Source: an uncultured Aquimarina sp.
Lineage (GTDB): Bacteria; Bacteroidota; Bacteroidia; Flavobacteriales; Flavobacteriaceae
Assembly (NCBI RefSeq): GCF_947500065.1
Contig: NZ_CANMQT010000004.1
Span: 372,001 to 436,000, forward strand
Direction of reading: 5' to 3'
Length of the DNA stretch: 64,000 nucleotides
Positions 48,988 through 60,081 of this stretch are shown one piece after another (position 1 is the first letter of the stretch; each line of letters begins with the position of its first letter). A program made the translations under genes and the position numbers. The notes under the pieces are model-generated. The model searched no databases. It saw nothing but the letters and a program-made list of their open reading frames with translations, and was not told the origin of the DNA.

Positions 48988-49029
48988 ATATAACTCTGCA
49001 CTTTTGCTTAGGCAAAAGCAAGAGCCAAC

Positions 49030-52000
49030 TTACATATTCCTTCTATACTGTCCTCCTACTTCAAACAATGAAGAAGTAATCTGACCTAATGAGCATTTTT
49101 TACATACTTCCATTAATGCTTCAAAAATATTTTGATTAGTAACAGCTCTTTCTTGCAAATCTTTTAACAATTCTGAAGTTTCATCACTATTACCTTTCTG
49201 TAATTCATTAAGCATCGTAATTTGATACTGCTTTTCTTCTTCTGTTGCACGAATTACTTCTCCTGGAGTTACGGTTGGTGAACCTTTAGAACTTAAAAAT
49301 GTGTTCACTCCAATTATCGGAAACTCTCCGTTATGCTTTAAGGTTTCGTAATACAAACTTTCTTCTTGTATTTTGCTACGCTGGTACATCGTTTCCATTG
49401 CTCCTAATACACCTCCACGTTCTGTAATTCTATCAAACTCAGTAAGTACAGCTTCTTCAACCAAATCAGTTAATTCTTCAATAATAAAAGATCCTTGAAT
49501 TGGATTTTCATTCTTAGCCAATCCTAGTTCTTTATTTATAATCAACTGTATAGCCATCGCTCTACGCACAGATTCTTCTGTAGGTGTAGTAATAGCTTCA
49601 TCATACGCATTAGTATGTAATGAATTACAGTTATCGTAGATAGCATACAATGCTTGTAGCGTTGTACGAATATCATTAAAATCAATTTCTTGCGCGTGTA
49701 AAGAACGACCAGATGTCTGGATATGGTACTTAAGCATCTGCGCTCTTGCATTAGCTCCGTACTTATCTTTTAAAGCTTTTGCCCATATCTTACGAGCTAC
49801 TCTACCAATCACTGCATATTCCGGGTCAACACCATTAGAGAAAAAGAAAGATAAATTTGGTCCAAATTTATTGATATCCATTCCTCTACTTAAGTAATAT
49901 TCTACATAAGTAAATCCATTAGCTAATGTTAAAGCTAACTGTGTAATTGGATTAGCACCAGCTTCTGCAATATGGTATCCAGAAATAGAAACCGAATAAA
50001 AGTTACGTACTTGCTTTTCTATGAAGTATTCCTGTACATCTCCCATTAATCGCAACGCAAATTCTGTAGAGAATATACAAGTATTCTGCGCCTGATCTTC
50101 TTTTAGAATATCCGCTTGTACCGTTCCACGAACAGTATTTAATGTTGTCGCTTTAATCTCTGCATACACATCAGCAGGTAATACTTGATCACCAGTAACT
50201 CCTAACAGCATTAATCCTAATCCGTCATTACCTTCTGGAAGTTCTCCTTGATATGCAGGACGTGCAACTCCTTTATTCTTATATATTTTCTTGATACTAG
50301 CTTCGACTTCAGCTTCTAGATCATTTTGTTTAATATATTTTTCACAGTTTTGATCAATTGCCGCATTCATAAAGAAACCTAACAACATAGGTGCAGGACC
50401 ATTAATGGTCATACTAACAGATGTCATCGCATGGGTAAGGTCAAAACCAGAATATAGTTTTTTAGCATCATCCAAACAACAAATAGAAACTCCTGCATTA
50501 CCTATTTTACCATAAATATCAGGTCTATGATCAGGATCGTTTCCGTAAAGTGTAACCGAATCAAATGCTGTAGACAATCGTTTCGCTGGCATTCCTAAAC
50601 TCACATAATGGAAACGTCTATTGGTTCGTTCCGGACCACCTTCTCCTGCAAACATCCTAGTTGGATCTTCTCCAGTTCGTTTAAAAGGATACAGTCCAGA
50701 TGCAAAAGGAAACTCACCAGGAACATTTTCCTGTAAACACCATTTTAAGATATCTCCCCAAGCTTGATATTTTGGTAATGCCACTTTAGGTATCTGACTA
50801 TGTGATAAAGATTCAGTATGTGTTTCAATTTTTATTTCCTTATCTCTAACTTTAAAAGAATAAATCGGGTCTTTATATTTTTGAACTTTTGCAGCCCAAC
50901 CAATTATTACTTCCCAGTTATGCGGATCTAGGTTTAATTTTACACGATCAAACTCTCCTAATAATAATTTTAAGAAATCTTCATTATCGCTATTCTTAAC
51001 ATCTCTTAGACTGTCTTGATCGATCCCATATTTAGATAAATCTAAAAAATCTAAATTCGCAACACTACAAATTGTTTTGTAGATCCCGTATAATTTCTGG
51101 GCTACATCAACCTGTACATTTGCCTTTTTATCATAGGCTCTATTACTTTCAGAAATCTCAGATAAATATCGCGTTCTACTTGGTGGAATTACAAATATCT
51201 TCTCCGACATTTCTTTAGAAATATGGAAATCAGATTTTAAATCTGCACCTGTTTTCTCCACTACCTTATCCATAATCGCTTTATAAAGCGTATTCATTCC
51301 TGGATCGTTGAATTGTGAAGCTATGGTTCCGTATACAGGTAAATCATCCTGCGGGATATCCCACAACTGATGGTTTCGCATATATTGTTTTTTCACATCT
51401 CTTAATGCATCGAGCGATCCTCTTTTATCAAATTTATTGATCGCAACCAAATCTGCAAAATCGAGCATATCGATCTTTTCTAACTGAGTAGCTGCTCCAA
51501 ACTCTGGAGTCATTACATATAAAGAAGTATCACTATGTTCTAGAATTTCAGTATCGGATTGCCCAATACCCGAAGTTTCTAGAATTATAAGATCAAATTC
51601 TGCTGCTTTTAAGACTTCAATAGCTTCTGCAACATATTTGGATAATGCCAAATTAGATTGTCTCGTAGCTAGTGAACGCATATAAACTCTAGGAGAATTA
51701 ATCGCATTCATACGAATACGATCTCCTAATAAAGCTCCACCTGTTTTACGTTTAGATGGATCTACAGAAATTAATCCAATTGTTTTATTAGGAAAATCAA
51801 TTAAAAATCGACGAACTAATTCATCTACCAATGAAGATTTTCCTGCTCCACCTGTTCCAGTAATACCTAAAACTGGTGTTTTTGATGTTTTATTTTTTTC
51901 ATGAATTCGATCAAGGGTATCCTTAGCTATATCAGGAAAATTTTCTGCTGCGGAAATCACACGTGCAATGGATCCAATTTCTTTATCCGCTAGATGATCC

Positions 52001-52470
52001 GCTTCTCCATTAAGACTATCCCCTATCGGAAAATCAGATTGCTTTACAAGATCATTAATCATTCCTTGTAGCCCTAACTCTCTTCCATCATCAGGAGAAT
52101 AAATTCTAGTGATTCCGTAGTCCATTAGCTCTTTAATCTCTTCGGGTAGGATTACTCCACCGCCACCTCCAAATATTTTGATATGTGTTGCTCCTTTTTC
52201 TTTGAGCAAATCATACATATACTTAAAATACTCATTATGACCTCCTTGATATGAAGTCATTGCAATTGCATTAGCGTCTTCCTGAATTGCACAATTCACA
52301 ACTTCTTCGACACTTCTATCGTGTCCTAAATGTATTACTTCTACTCCTGTAGTCTGAATAATTCGACGCATAATATTGATAGCCGCATCGTGCCCATCAA
52401 ATAATGATGCTGCAGTAACAATTCTAACTTTATTTTTCGGTTTATAAGGTGCAATTTGTTCCATTGACAA
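49030..52470 (-). CDS. icmF: Fused isobutyryl-CoA mutase-type protein (B12-binding + MeaB-like GTPase + mutase domain)
   Basis: N-term B12 motif [12 protein letters not shown]..., GTPase [18 protein letters not shown], mutase motifs [55 protein letters not shown]. Confidence 0.92.
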   Translation of the reverse strand: MSMEQIAPYKPKNKVRIVTAASLFDGHDAAINIMRRIIQTTGVEVIHLGHDRSVEEVVNCAIQEDANAIAMTSYQGGHNEYFKYMYDLLKEKGATHIKIFGGGGGVILPEEIKELMDYGITRIYSPDDGRELGLQGMINDLVKQSDFPIGDSLNGEADHLADKEIGSIARVISAAENFPDIAKDTLDRIHEKNKTSKTPVLGITGTGGAGKSSLVDELVRRFLIDFPNKTIGLISVDPSKRKTGGALLGDRIRMNAINSPRVYMRSLATRQSNLALSKYVAEAIEVLKAAEFDLIILETSGIGQSDTEILEHSDTSLYVMTPEFGAATQLEKIDMLDFADLVAINKFDKRGSLDALRDVKKQYMRNHQLWDIPQDDLPVYGTIASQFNDPGMNTLYKAIMDKVVEKTGADLKSDFHISKEMSEKIFVIPPSRTRYLSEISESNRAYDKKANVQVDVAQKLYGIYKTICSVANLDFLDLSKYGIDQDSLRDVKNSDNEDFLKLLLGEFDRVKLNLDPHNWEVIIGWAAKVQKYKDPIYSFKVRDKEIKIETHTESLSHSQIPKVALPKYQAWGDILKWCLQENVPGEFPFASGLYPFKRTGEDPTRMFAGEGGPERTNRRFHYVSLGMPAKRLSTAFDSVTLYGNDPDHRPDIYGKIGNAGVSICCLDDAKKLYSGFDLTHAMTSVSMTINGPAPMLLGFFMNAAIDQNCEKYIKQNDLEAEVEASIKKIYKNKGVARPAYQGELPEGNDGLGLMLLGVTGDQVLPADVYAEIKATTLNTVRGTVQADILKEDQAQNTCIFSTEFALRLMGDVQEYFIEKQVRNFYSVSISGYHIAEAGANPITQLALTLANGFTYVEYYLSRGMDINKFGPNLSFFFSNGVDPEYAVIGRVARKIWAKALKDKYGANARAQMLKYHIQTSGRSLHAQEIDFNDIRTTLQALYAIYDNCNSLHTNAYDEAITTPTEESVRRAMAIQLIINKELGLAKNENPIQGSFIIEELTDLVEEAVLTEFDRITERGGVLGAMETMYQRSKIQEESLYYETLKHNGEFPIIGVNTFLSSKGSPTVTPGEVIRATEEEKQYQITMLNELQKGNSDETSELLKDLQERAVTNQNIFEALMEVCKKCSLGQITSSLFEVGGQYRRNM

Positions 52471-52739
52471 TAAAAGGTGTTTTTAGAGCCGCTAATTTAC
52501 GAAATACGCAGCAAAAACGATTATTTTTTTAGAATTATATAATTTATTTAACCTAATTGGTTATTTCATTATTCATCGTTCAAATTTAGCATTTATTCTT
52601 CTCTAAATATTACAACAAAACCGTAATTACTTTAAGGGATTATATATTAATAATATGTTAACACAATTGTTAAACACTTTTATACTATATCTGGAAAATG
52701 ATATCTTCCCGAATTATTGAAAACAAATACATTTTAAAA

Positions 52740-55352
52740 ATGAAAATTACATCATCAAAAAACAAGTTGTTTTTCTTATCACTTGTATTCGTTTTGGGAT
52801 TAGGAATCCAAAACATGGAAGCACAACGTAAGAAAAAGAAAAAATCAAAAAAAGGAGAAACAGAGCAGGTAGATGCCGCTAAAAAAGACTCCAAAGAAAA
52901 ATCTATTGAAGATCTTACTAAAAAAAGCGAGAAAATCGAAGGTTTATTTACCATGTATAGAGATACAATTGACGGTACTACCCAAATGTTGATCAGTAAA
53001 GATCAAATTGGAAAAGAATTCATCTACTTCAGTCAGATTTCTGATGGAGTTTTAGAAGCTGGTGCCTTTAGAGGTGCGTATATGAATAATAAAGTTTTTA
53101 AAATCGAAAAGCATTATAACAAGATTGAGTTTGTTACTCAGAATGCTTCTTATTACTTTGATAAAAACAACGCCTTATCTAAAGCTTCGAATGCCAATAT
53201 CAGTGAAGGAATCATGGCAAGTTTAAAAATCGAAGCGTTGGATGAAGAAAAAGGATTGTATTTAATAAAATCAGATGATCTTTTTCTTAAAGAGACTTTT
53301 GAGCAAATCAAGATGCCTAATTTCCCTGGACAATCGCCATTTGCTTTTAAAATAGGTTCTTTGAGTAAAGAAAAAACTAAAATTAAAACAATTAAAAATT
53401 ATCCGGAAAACCTAAATATAAATAGTCACTATGTATATTCTAAATCCAATATTCTTAATGGAGGATCTAATGCAGTAACCGATGGCAGAAACGTTACTAT
53501 AAAAGTAGAGCATAGTCTGATCGCAATGCCAGAAAATGATTATCAGCCAAGATTTGATGATCCAAGAATTGGTTATTTCTTCACGCAGGTAACTGATATG
53601 ACTTCTACGAGTCCAACACCTTATAGAGATTTAGTACATCGCTGGAATTTAGTAAAGAAAGATCCTAGTCAAGCAATTTCTGAACCAGTGCAACCAATTG
53701 TATGGTGGATGGAAAACACAACTCCAGTAGAATTTAGAGAAACTATAAAAGAAGGAGTGCTAGAATGGAATAAAGCATTCGAAAAAGCCGGTTTTAAAAA
53801 CGCAATGGTTGTAAAATTACAACCAGACGATGCTACTTGGGATGCTGGAGATATTAGATATAATGTACTTAGATGGACATCTTCTCCAAGACCTCCTTTT
53901 GGTGGATACGGTCCAAGTTTTGTAAACCCTAGAACAGGTGAAATTCTGGGTGCTGATATTATGTTAGAATACGTATATCATACCAATCGTGTAAAATATG
54001 ATCGATTATTTAATCTTGCTACTAATAGCCAAACTAAGGAAGATGATTTCCCAGCAATAATTAAAGACAAGCACTTATACTGTTCATATGGACATTTAAT
54101 GCAAGAAAATTCTTTATTCGGACAGGCAGCTCTAACAGCATATGGGGCAAATGACAACGAAATGAAAGGCATGAAAATGGAAGCTATGAAAGAGCTTATT
54201 ATGCATGAAGTGGGTCATACGCTAGGATTAAATCATAATATGAAAGCAAGTCAGTTGTTTTCTCCAGAAGAATTAAATAATCCTGAATTCATTAAAGATA
54301 AATGCCTTACAGGATCTGTTATGGATTATACTGCGATTAATGTTACAAACGACAAATTAAATCAAGGACATTATTTTTCTACAACCGTAGGACCTTATGA
54401 TAAATGGGCAATTCAATTTGGATATACTCCAGTAAATTCTGAAAAAGAGCTAGAAAAAATCGCCAGTCAATCCACTAAACCTGAATTAATTTTTGGTAAT
54501 GACGCAGATGATATGCGTTCTCCTGGAAAAGCAATAGATCCAAGAGTAATGATTGGTGATATGTCCAATGATCAAATAACATATTCCATCAATAGAATGG
54601 AATTAGTGAACGATATGATGGGTGAGATCAAACTGAAGTTCAGTAAAAAAGGAGAATCTTATCAAGAACTAAGACAAGCATATTACATATTAAGAGGTCA
54701 GTACGCGCAGGCAGGAAATGTGATCTCTAGATTTATTGGTGGTGTTTATGTGGATAGAAGTATGGTAGGACAAGACGCGAATGCTAAACCTTTCACACCT
54801 GTTAGTTATGAAGATCAAAAAAGAGCCATGAATGCTTTAAAAAAGTATGTATTTGCTTCAGATGCATATAAAGCTCCTAATGATCTGTACAACTATATTG
54901 CAATGCAACGAAGAGGATATAATTTCTTTGGAGGTCCAGAAGACCCTAAGATTCATGACCTTGTACTTGGTTTTCAAAAAAGGGTACTTGATCATATTTT
55001 ACATCCTAATACTTTACAGCGAATTACTGATTCTGAATTATATGGTAATGAGTACAAATTATCAGAGTTTATGTCTGATCTTAACAATGCTATTTTTCAG
55101 GCTGATGCTGCAGGTTCTGTGAATACTTTTAGACAAAACCTACAATTAGAATATACTAAAAGACTTATCAATGTAGCCAAAAACTCAGGTGCTAAAGGGC
55201 CAAAATACACCTACGCTTCTAAATCAATGGCTTTATATAATTTAAAGAGAATAAGATCTATGGTATCTAATGGTACTGGGAATAAATTATCAAAGGCTCA
55301 TAAAGATCACTTAAGAACATTAATTAATAATACAATCGAGGATATTAAATAA
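52740..55352 (+). CDS. Secreted zinc-dependent metalloprotease (DUF5117/DUF5118-type)
   Basis: HEVGHTLGLNHNMKAS metzincin motif; start at ATG 52740 gives a better signal peptide than the listed 52698. Confidence 0.87.
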   Translation: MKITSSKNKLFFLSLVFVLGLGIQNMEAQRKKKKKSKKGETEQVDAAKKDSKEKSIEDLTKKSEKIEGLFTMYRDTIDGTTQMLISKDQIGKEFIYFSQISDGVLEAGAFRGAYMNNKVFKIEKHYNKIEFVTQNASYYFDKNNALSKASNANISEGIMASLKIEALDEEKGLYLIKSDDLFLKETFEQIKMPNFPGQSPFAFKIGSLSKEKTKIKTIKNYPENLNINSHYVYSKSNILNGGSNAVTDGRNVTIKVEHSLIAMPENDYQPRFDDPRIGYFFTQVTDMTSTSPTPYRDLVHRWNLVKKDPSQAISEPVQPIVWWMENTTPVEFRETIKEGVLEWNKAFEKAGFKNAMVVKLQPDDATWDAGDIRYNVLRWTSSPRPPFGGYGPSFVNPRTGEILGADIMLEYVYHTNRVKYDRLFNLATNSQTKEDDFPAIIKDKHLYCSYGHLMQENSLFGQAALTAYGANDNEMKGMKMEAMKELIMHEVGHTLGLNHNMKASQLFSPEELNNPEFIKDKCLTGSVMDYTAINVTNDKLNQGHYFSTTVGPYDKWAIQFGYTPVNSEKELEKIASQSTKPELIFGNDADDMRSPGKAIDPRVMIGDMSNDQITYSINRMELVNDMMGEIKLKFSKKGESYQELRQAYYILRGQYAQAGNVISRFIGGVYVDRSMVGQDANAKPFTPVSYEDQKRAMNALKKYVFASDAYKAPNDLYNYIAMQRRGYNFFGGPEDPKIHDLVLGFQKRVLDHILHPNTLQRITDSELYGNEYKLSEFMSDLNNAIFQADAAGSVNTFRQNLQLEYTKRLINVAKNSGAKGPKYTYASKSMALYNLKRIRSMVSNGTGNKLSKAHKDHLRTLINNTIEDIK

Positions 55353-55375
55353 TTTCGATCTAATCATAAATTTGT

Positions 55376-55414
55376 AAAGGCTGATTTATTACTAAAATCA
55401 GCCTTTATTTTTTA
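55376..55414 (+). terminator. Terminator after metalloprotease gene
   Basis: AAAGGCTGATTT...AAATCAGCCTTTATTTTTT. Confidence 0.8.
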
Positions 55415-55559
55415 TAAATAATTCAGAAAAAACAGTCATCCATTTTTAATTATTCAAAAACGATTCGTGCACCTCATCTTTATAAGGAATTAGTATAACC
55501 TTTACCTTCTTAAATAGTAAGTTTATATCCGGAAAGGAAAAAATCAACCCAATTGATAC

Positions 55560-56414
55560 ATGAAAAAGACAACCTTACTAATTAACTGTCCGGATAAAAA
55601 AGGAATCATAGCCACGGTAACAAATTTTATTTTAGCTAAAAAAGGAAACACAGTCTATATCGAACAACATGTCGATCGAGAATTAGGTGAGTTCTTTATG
55701 AGATTAGAATGTGAGTTTGATCAAGATGAAGAAAAACTAGCATTATTTAAAGAATCTTTCAATAAAGAAGTAGCCGATACTTACAGCATGCACTGGGAGA
55801 TGTATAATGCAGAGAAGAAACCAAAAATGGCACTTTTTGTTTCTAAGTACGATCATTGTTTATACGACATTCTTGGAAGACATGCTTCCGGCGAGCTACA
55901 GGTTAAGATTCCAATTATAGTAAGCAATCATTTGGATCTAAAACCAATTGCAGATAATTTTAATATTCCTTTTAAACACATACCTGTCAATAAATCTAAT
56001 AAAGAGCAAGCAGAAGAAGAGCAGTTAATACTATTAAAGGAACATAAAGTTGATTTCATTGTTTTAGCGCGATATATGCAAATCCTTTCCGCTAATTTTG
56101 TAGATGAATATCTTAACAAAATCATTAATATTCATCATTCGTTTTTACCTGCTTTTCCAGGAGCAAAACCATATCATTCTGCTTATGAACGTGGTGTGAA
56201 AATAATTGGTGCTACTAGTCATTATGTTACTTCGGATCTTGATGAAGGACCAATCATAGAACAAGAAATAGTGCGAGTCTCACACATACATAACGTACAA
56301 GATTTTATTCTGAAAGGTCGTGATCTAGAAAAGATTGTTTTATCACGAGCCATAAAGCATCACGTAGAAAGAAAGGTATTAGTATATAGTAACAAAACGG
56401 TTATTTTTTCATAG
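55560..56414 (+). CDS. purU: Formyltetrahydrofolate deformylase
   Basis: N-term ACT domain, SKYDHCLYDIL, LARYMQILS, NIHHSFLPAFPGAKPYHSAYERGVKIIGATSHYVT. Confidence 0.95.
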   Translation: MKKTTLLINCPDKKGIIATVTNFILAKKGNTVYIEQHVDRELGEFFMRLECEFDQDEEKLALFKESFNKEVADTYSMHWEMYNAEKKPKMALFVSKYDHCLYDILGRHASGELQVKIPIIVSNHLDLKPIADNFNIPFKHIPVNKSNKEQAEEEQLILLKEHKVDFIVLARYMQILSANFVDEYLNKIINIHHSFLPAFPGAKPYHSAYERGVKIIGATSHYVTSDLDEGPIIEQEIVRVSHIHNVQDFILKGRDLEKIVLSRAIKHHVERKVLVYSNKTVIFS

Positions 56415-56444
56415 CTCGAATATTAAAACTGAGTATACTAATTT

Positions 56445-57908
56445 TTACAGGTATTTACGTTGTTTTAACCATTTCACCATTTTGGGATTTATCTTATGTC
56501 GTGGTAATTTTCTAAGCGGTTTTATCTTTGCTTTATTTTGAATAAGAAGGCTAACCATATCTCTATGATTATTTAAAACGGCAATACATAGTGGTGTTTC
56601 TACGTATACACCAGTATGTTTTCCTTGCTCAATTGGCGTTTTATTTTCTAATAGTAATTTTACTGCTTCTATTGAATTCTCTTGTGCTGCTATCATTAAA
56701 GGTGTCTTATGAAAATAATTTGATATAGTAGGATCTGCTCCGTGATCTAACAATAACTTTATAACAGCTTCATTACTTTTCCTAATTGCTGACACAAGAG
56801 GTGTTTCACCCAAACCAAATACATCTGGATTCTGAAAGTTAATATCTGCCCCAGCATCAAGAAGTATTTTTATCAACTTGATATTATTTTTAACAATCGC
56901 CACATTCAAAGCAGAAAAACCTAATTTAGAAGTAGTATTTACGTCTGCTCCTATTTGCAGTAAATGTTTTACTAATGGAATATCTTCTTGAGAACAAGCT
57001 TCTACTATAGATACAGTTTCTAATCCAATAATATCATCCAGTTTAAATTCTCTAGAATCTATTGATTTTTCTTGTAGCTTCTCTTCTAAAATATTTTCTT
57101 TAAAACTTGCAGGTATCTCTACAGCTTCTGCTGTAGTAATAATTTCTTTTACGGAATCTAAAACAACAAATTTAAAATCTTTCTTTTTAAGATACTTTAT
57201 ACTTTGTTTAAAATACTTTGCAATCGTTTTATCTAAAAACGTAACATAGTTAATAGATTCTCCACGCTTTAAAGATAAGTACGCCATAGCATATGCAATA
57301 ACTTGATCTGGCAAATATCCTTGCTTACTCATTTTCCAGATATTATTAAATCCTATTTGTTCCGAAGAAAAATTAAATTTTGAGTTCCCTATAAAAATCC
57401 CAAAACCGTATACAATGGCCAAAAGATCTGTTAGATACTCATCATTATCCTTAATCCAATGTTCTCCCAAAAGTAGTTGATGCGACAATTCGTGAGCAAT
57501 TGTAGCGATTAGGGATTCTGGTTTCTTAAGTTGATCATTAGCTATAAAAATGGTCGTTATACCATTTACATTTTGATACATTCCTGTAGCACTTTTCCAT
57601 CTTCCATTGATATCAGCTGGTGTCGTGAGAATTCTTCCGTCTTTGGTTTTTATAGATCCCGTATTGAATAATTCCACCTGAATATTTACATTCTCTATAT
57701 TCATCAGTTTCATGATCATACTCAGTAAAAACCTCACATCAGATATAGTACCTTTAAACTCCCTCTGAAAATAAGGATGAGTTGGTAATACAGTTCTTAT
57801 TTCAGCTTCCTTTTCTCCTATTTTGTCTTCAAGAAATGTAATGCTTTCTTCAACCCATTTTTTATCTTCTAGAGTAATAGGTAATTTCAAGTCTTTTTTC
57901 CAAAACAT
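56445..57908 (-). CDS. Ankyrin-repeat protein with N-terminal HExxH metallopeptidase-like domain
   Basis: IATIAHELSHQLLLGEHW followed by four or more ankyrin repeats (GFSALNVAIVKNNIKLIKILLDAGADINFQN..). Confidence 0.8.
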   Translation of the reverse strand: MFWKKDLKLPITLEDKKWVEESITFLEDKIGEKEAEIRTVLPTHPYFQREFKGTISDVRFLLSMIMKLMNIENVNIQVELFNTGSIKTKDGRILTTPADINGRWKSATGMYQNVNGITTIFIANDQLKKPESLIATIAHELSHQLLLGEHWIKDNDEYLTDLLAIVYGFGIFIGNSKFNFSSEQIGFNNIWKMSKQGYLPDQVIAYAMAYLSLKRGESINYVTFLDKTIAKYFKQSIKYLKKKDFKFVVLDSVKEIITTAEAVEIPASFKENILEEKLQEKSIDSREFKLDDIIGLETVSIVEACSQEDIPLVKHLLQIGADVNTTSKLGFSALNVAIVKNNIKLIKILLDAGADINFQNPDVFGLGETPLVSAIRKSNEAVIKLLLDHGADPTISNYFHKTPLMIAAQENSIEAVKLLLENKTPIEQGKHTGVYVETPLCIAVLNNHRDMVSLLIQNKAKIKPLRKLPRHKINPKMVKWLKQRKYL

Positions 57909-58085
57909 ATGTAATCCTCTATGTTATTTTATCACAACGGTAAAGATAAGTCCAAACACCATAGTACTACCCCCTGTTTTCGGTGGTTTTATGTTTCAAA
58001 TCTTACTATTAAAACTTATAACCTTCAGTCACTTGAAAGTACTTTTAGAAAATATATTAAATGGATAATGATACTTATAGTTTTC

Positions 58086-59042
58086 TCATAATGGAAAAAC
58101 ATCTTCTGTATTTGCAAATCGGTATCCTTCTTTTTCTAATTGAATTCTTTCTTTGTTGTTCTTATGAATTAAGGGATTCGAATGATTAAAATGGATGAAA
58201 ATAATCTTGGACTTTATTTCTTTGGATTCGTTTTTAAATAAATCAATCGTTTCCTGAATATAGGGATGAGGAACTTCTGCCATTGGTCTTGGTATTTCTC
58301 CATCTTTAAAAAAGGTAGCGTCGATAAATGCATAATCCACTTTTTTAACTTCATCTACAATGTTTTTTTTCCATAACGACCATTTATTAATATCTGGAAT
58401 AAATAGAGCAGATCTTATTTTGCCATTAATCAGATATCCAACGGTTTCAGAAAATTCATCACGATGCGGAACCAGAAATGGAGTTATCTTTATATTTTCG
58501 GTAATATCAATAGGGATTTTATTTTCCAGTGAATTTATTTTTATGTTTTGCAAATCAATCAATTGAGACCAAGGTCCATTATTTTCTAAAAAATATTTCA
58601 TTTTTGGCATTGCAAACACATTAATACCTTTTGATCCCATTGCTTCTCTTCCAAAATGCATAAGCCCCGTATAATGGCCTATATGTGCATGTGTCAAGAA
58701 TACTCCATCAATAATAACATCATGCTGAAGATGTCCAGCATCCAACATAGCTAATTGTTCTGGTAAATCCGGCGTAGCTTCTATTAAGAATTTCTTTCTT
58801 TTCTGTTTATCTATGATTCCTAAAGAGACAACTAGTTCTTTCTTGTATTTCCCTTCTTTAACATCATTGAACTCCTCAGTATTATCAATATGGGGATAAC
58901 CGCCATCCTGAGCAATTCCTAAAATAGTTATATATTGATCAAAATTATTCGACACCTTTGATTCTACTTTCGTAAGATCTTCTCTATTTTTGCAAGAGAG
59001 GATTGAAATAGATAGTATGAAAAAAATTACCTTTGAATTCAT
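58086..59042 (-). CDS. MBL-fold hydrolase, PqqB-like, lipoprotein
   Basis: ILGIAQDGGYPHIDN, GVFLTHAHIGHYTGLMHFGREAMGSKGI, SILSCKN lipobox. Confidence 0.82.
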   Translation of the reverse strand: MNSKVIFFILSISILSCKNREDLTKVESKVSNNFDQYITILGIAQDGGYPHIDNTEEFNDVKEGKYKKELVVSLGIIDKQKRKKFLIEATPDLPEQLAMLDAGHLQHDVIIDGVFLTHAHIGHYTGLMHFGREAMGSKGINVFAMPKMKYFLENNGPWSQLIDLQNIKINSLENKIPIDITENIKITPFLVPHRDEFSETVGYLINGKIRSALFIPDINKWSLWKKNIVDEVKKVDYAFIDATFFKDGEIPRPMAEVPHPYIQETIDLFKNESKEIKSKIIFIHFNHSNPLIHKNNKERIQLEKEGYRFANTEDVFPL

Positions 59043-59078
59043 ATTAAATCATTATCATCTCAAATCTAATAAGAAATT

Positions 59079-59798
59079 ATGAAAAGAATTTTTTTAGTGC
59101 TAGTTATATTTCAACTATCCAGCTGTGCAGAACTGCAGCAAGTAATAGAAAGTCTTCCACAAGAAACTACTGGAGGATTAGGTCTTAGTAATGTTGATAT
59201 TGGTAATGGATTAAGACAAGCGCTGGATAAAGGGATCGATAAGCAAGTAACTAAACTTACTCAAAAAGATGGTTTTTTCAGAAATGAATTGGTAAAAATC
59301 GTATTACCAGATGAATTACGAAAAGTAGATAAATCCTTAAGAGATATTGGCCTTGACAACCTAGCCGATGAAGGTCTTAAGGTTCTTAATAGAGCTGCTG
59401 AAGATGCCGTAAAAGAAGCAACACCTATATTTGTGAATGCAGTTAAACAAATAACATTTAATGATGCTAAACAAATTTTATTAGGTAATAATAATGCTGC
59501 TACACAATATTTACAAGGCACTACCAAGAATGCTCTTTATGGAAAATTTAATCCGGTTATTAAAAGCTCACTGTCTAAGGTTGGTGCAGATCGTGTTTGG
59601 TCCAATATTATTAAAAAATACAATGCTATTCCTTTTACCAGTAATGTAAATCCTGATCTTACGGACTACGTAACTAGTCAAGCATTAGATGGTGTATATA
59701 AAATGATTGCGATAGAAGAAGGGGAAATTAGAACTAAACTTAGTTCTAGAACTACTGATTTATTGCGTAAGGTTTTTGCACTTCAAGATCGTAAATAA
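59079..59798 (+). CDS. DUF4197-like lipoprotein
   Basis: Lipobox FQLSSCAEL; GLRQALDKGIDKQVTKLTQKDGFFRNELVKIVLPDELRKVDKSLRDIGL. Confidence 0.85.
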   Translation: MKRIFLVLVIFQLSSCAELQQVIESLPQETTGGLGLSNVDIGNGLRQALDKGIDKQVTKLTQKDGFFRNELVKIVLPDELRKVDKSLRDIGLDNLADEGLKVLNRAAEDAVKEATPIFVNAVKQITFNDAKQILLGNNNAATQYLQGTTKNALYGKFNPVIKSSLSKVGADRVWSNIIKKYNAIPFTSNVNPDLTDYVTSQALDGVYKMIAIEEGEIRTKLSSRTTDLLRKVFALQDRK

Positions 59799-60048
59799 TT
59801 CAAATAAGAAAGAATAAACGTACAGTATATGCTTTTTATCGAATCAAACACTGCTTTTGGCGATTTTTTAATTTTTAAGAAAAACTCATGTTCATCAAGT
59901 GTTTTGTTAAGAAAACATCAATAAATACTGTTTTTTATTAAGAATAACTCAATTCATCTCTTTATTTAATTCAGATATTCTCAAGACAAACCCATCATTT
60001 ATAGGGGGTTATTATAATGTAGGGCTCTTTTTTTTTACGGGATTGGCG

Positions 60049-60056
60049 TAATTTTG
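60049..60056 (+). promoter_or_regulatory. Putative -7 box TAATTTTG before susC-like gene
   Basis: Exact TAnnTTTG match 25 nt before ATG 60082. Confidence 0.45.
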
Positions 60057-60081
60057 CCCCCGATTAAAAACGCGCCCAAAA

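Noticed and set aside
52471-52697. Possible cobalamin riboswitch before icmF
   Set aside because: No recognisable B12-box-like sequence in the gap upstream of the B12-dependent mutase gene.
54847-55122. 91 aa ORF within the metalloprotease gene
   Set aside because: Alternative frame within a well-supported 870 aa coding sequence.
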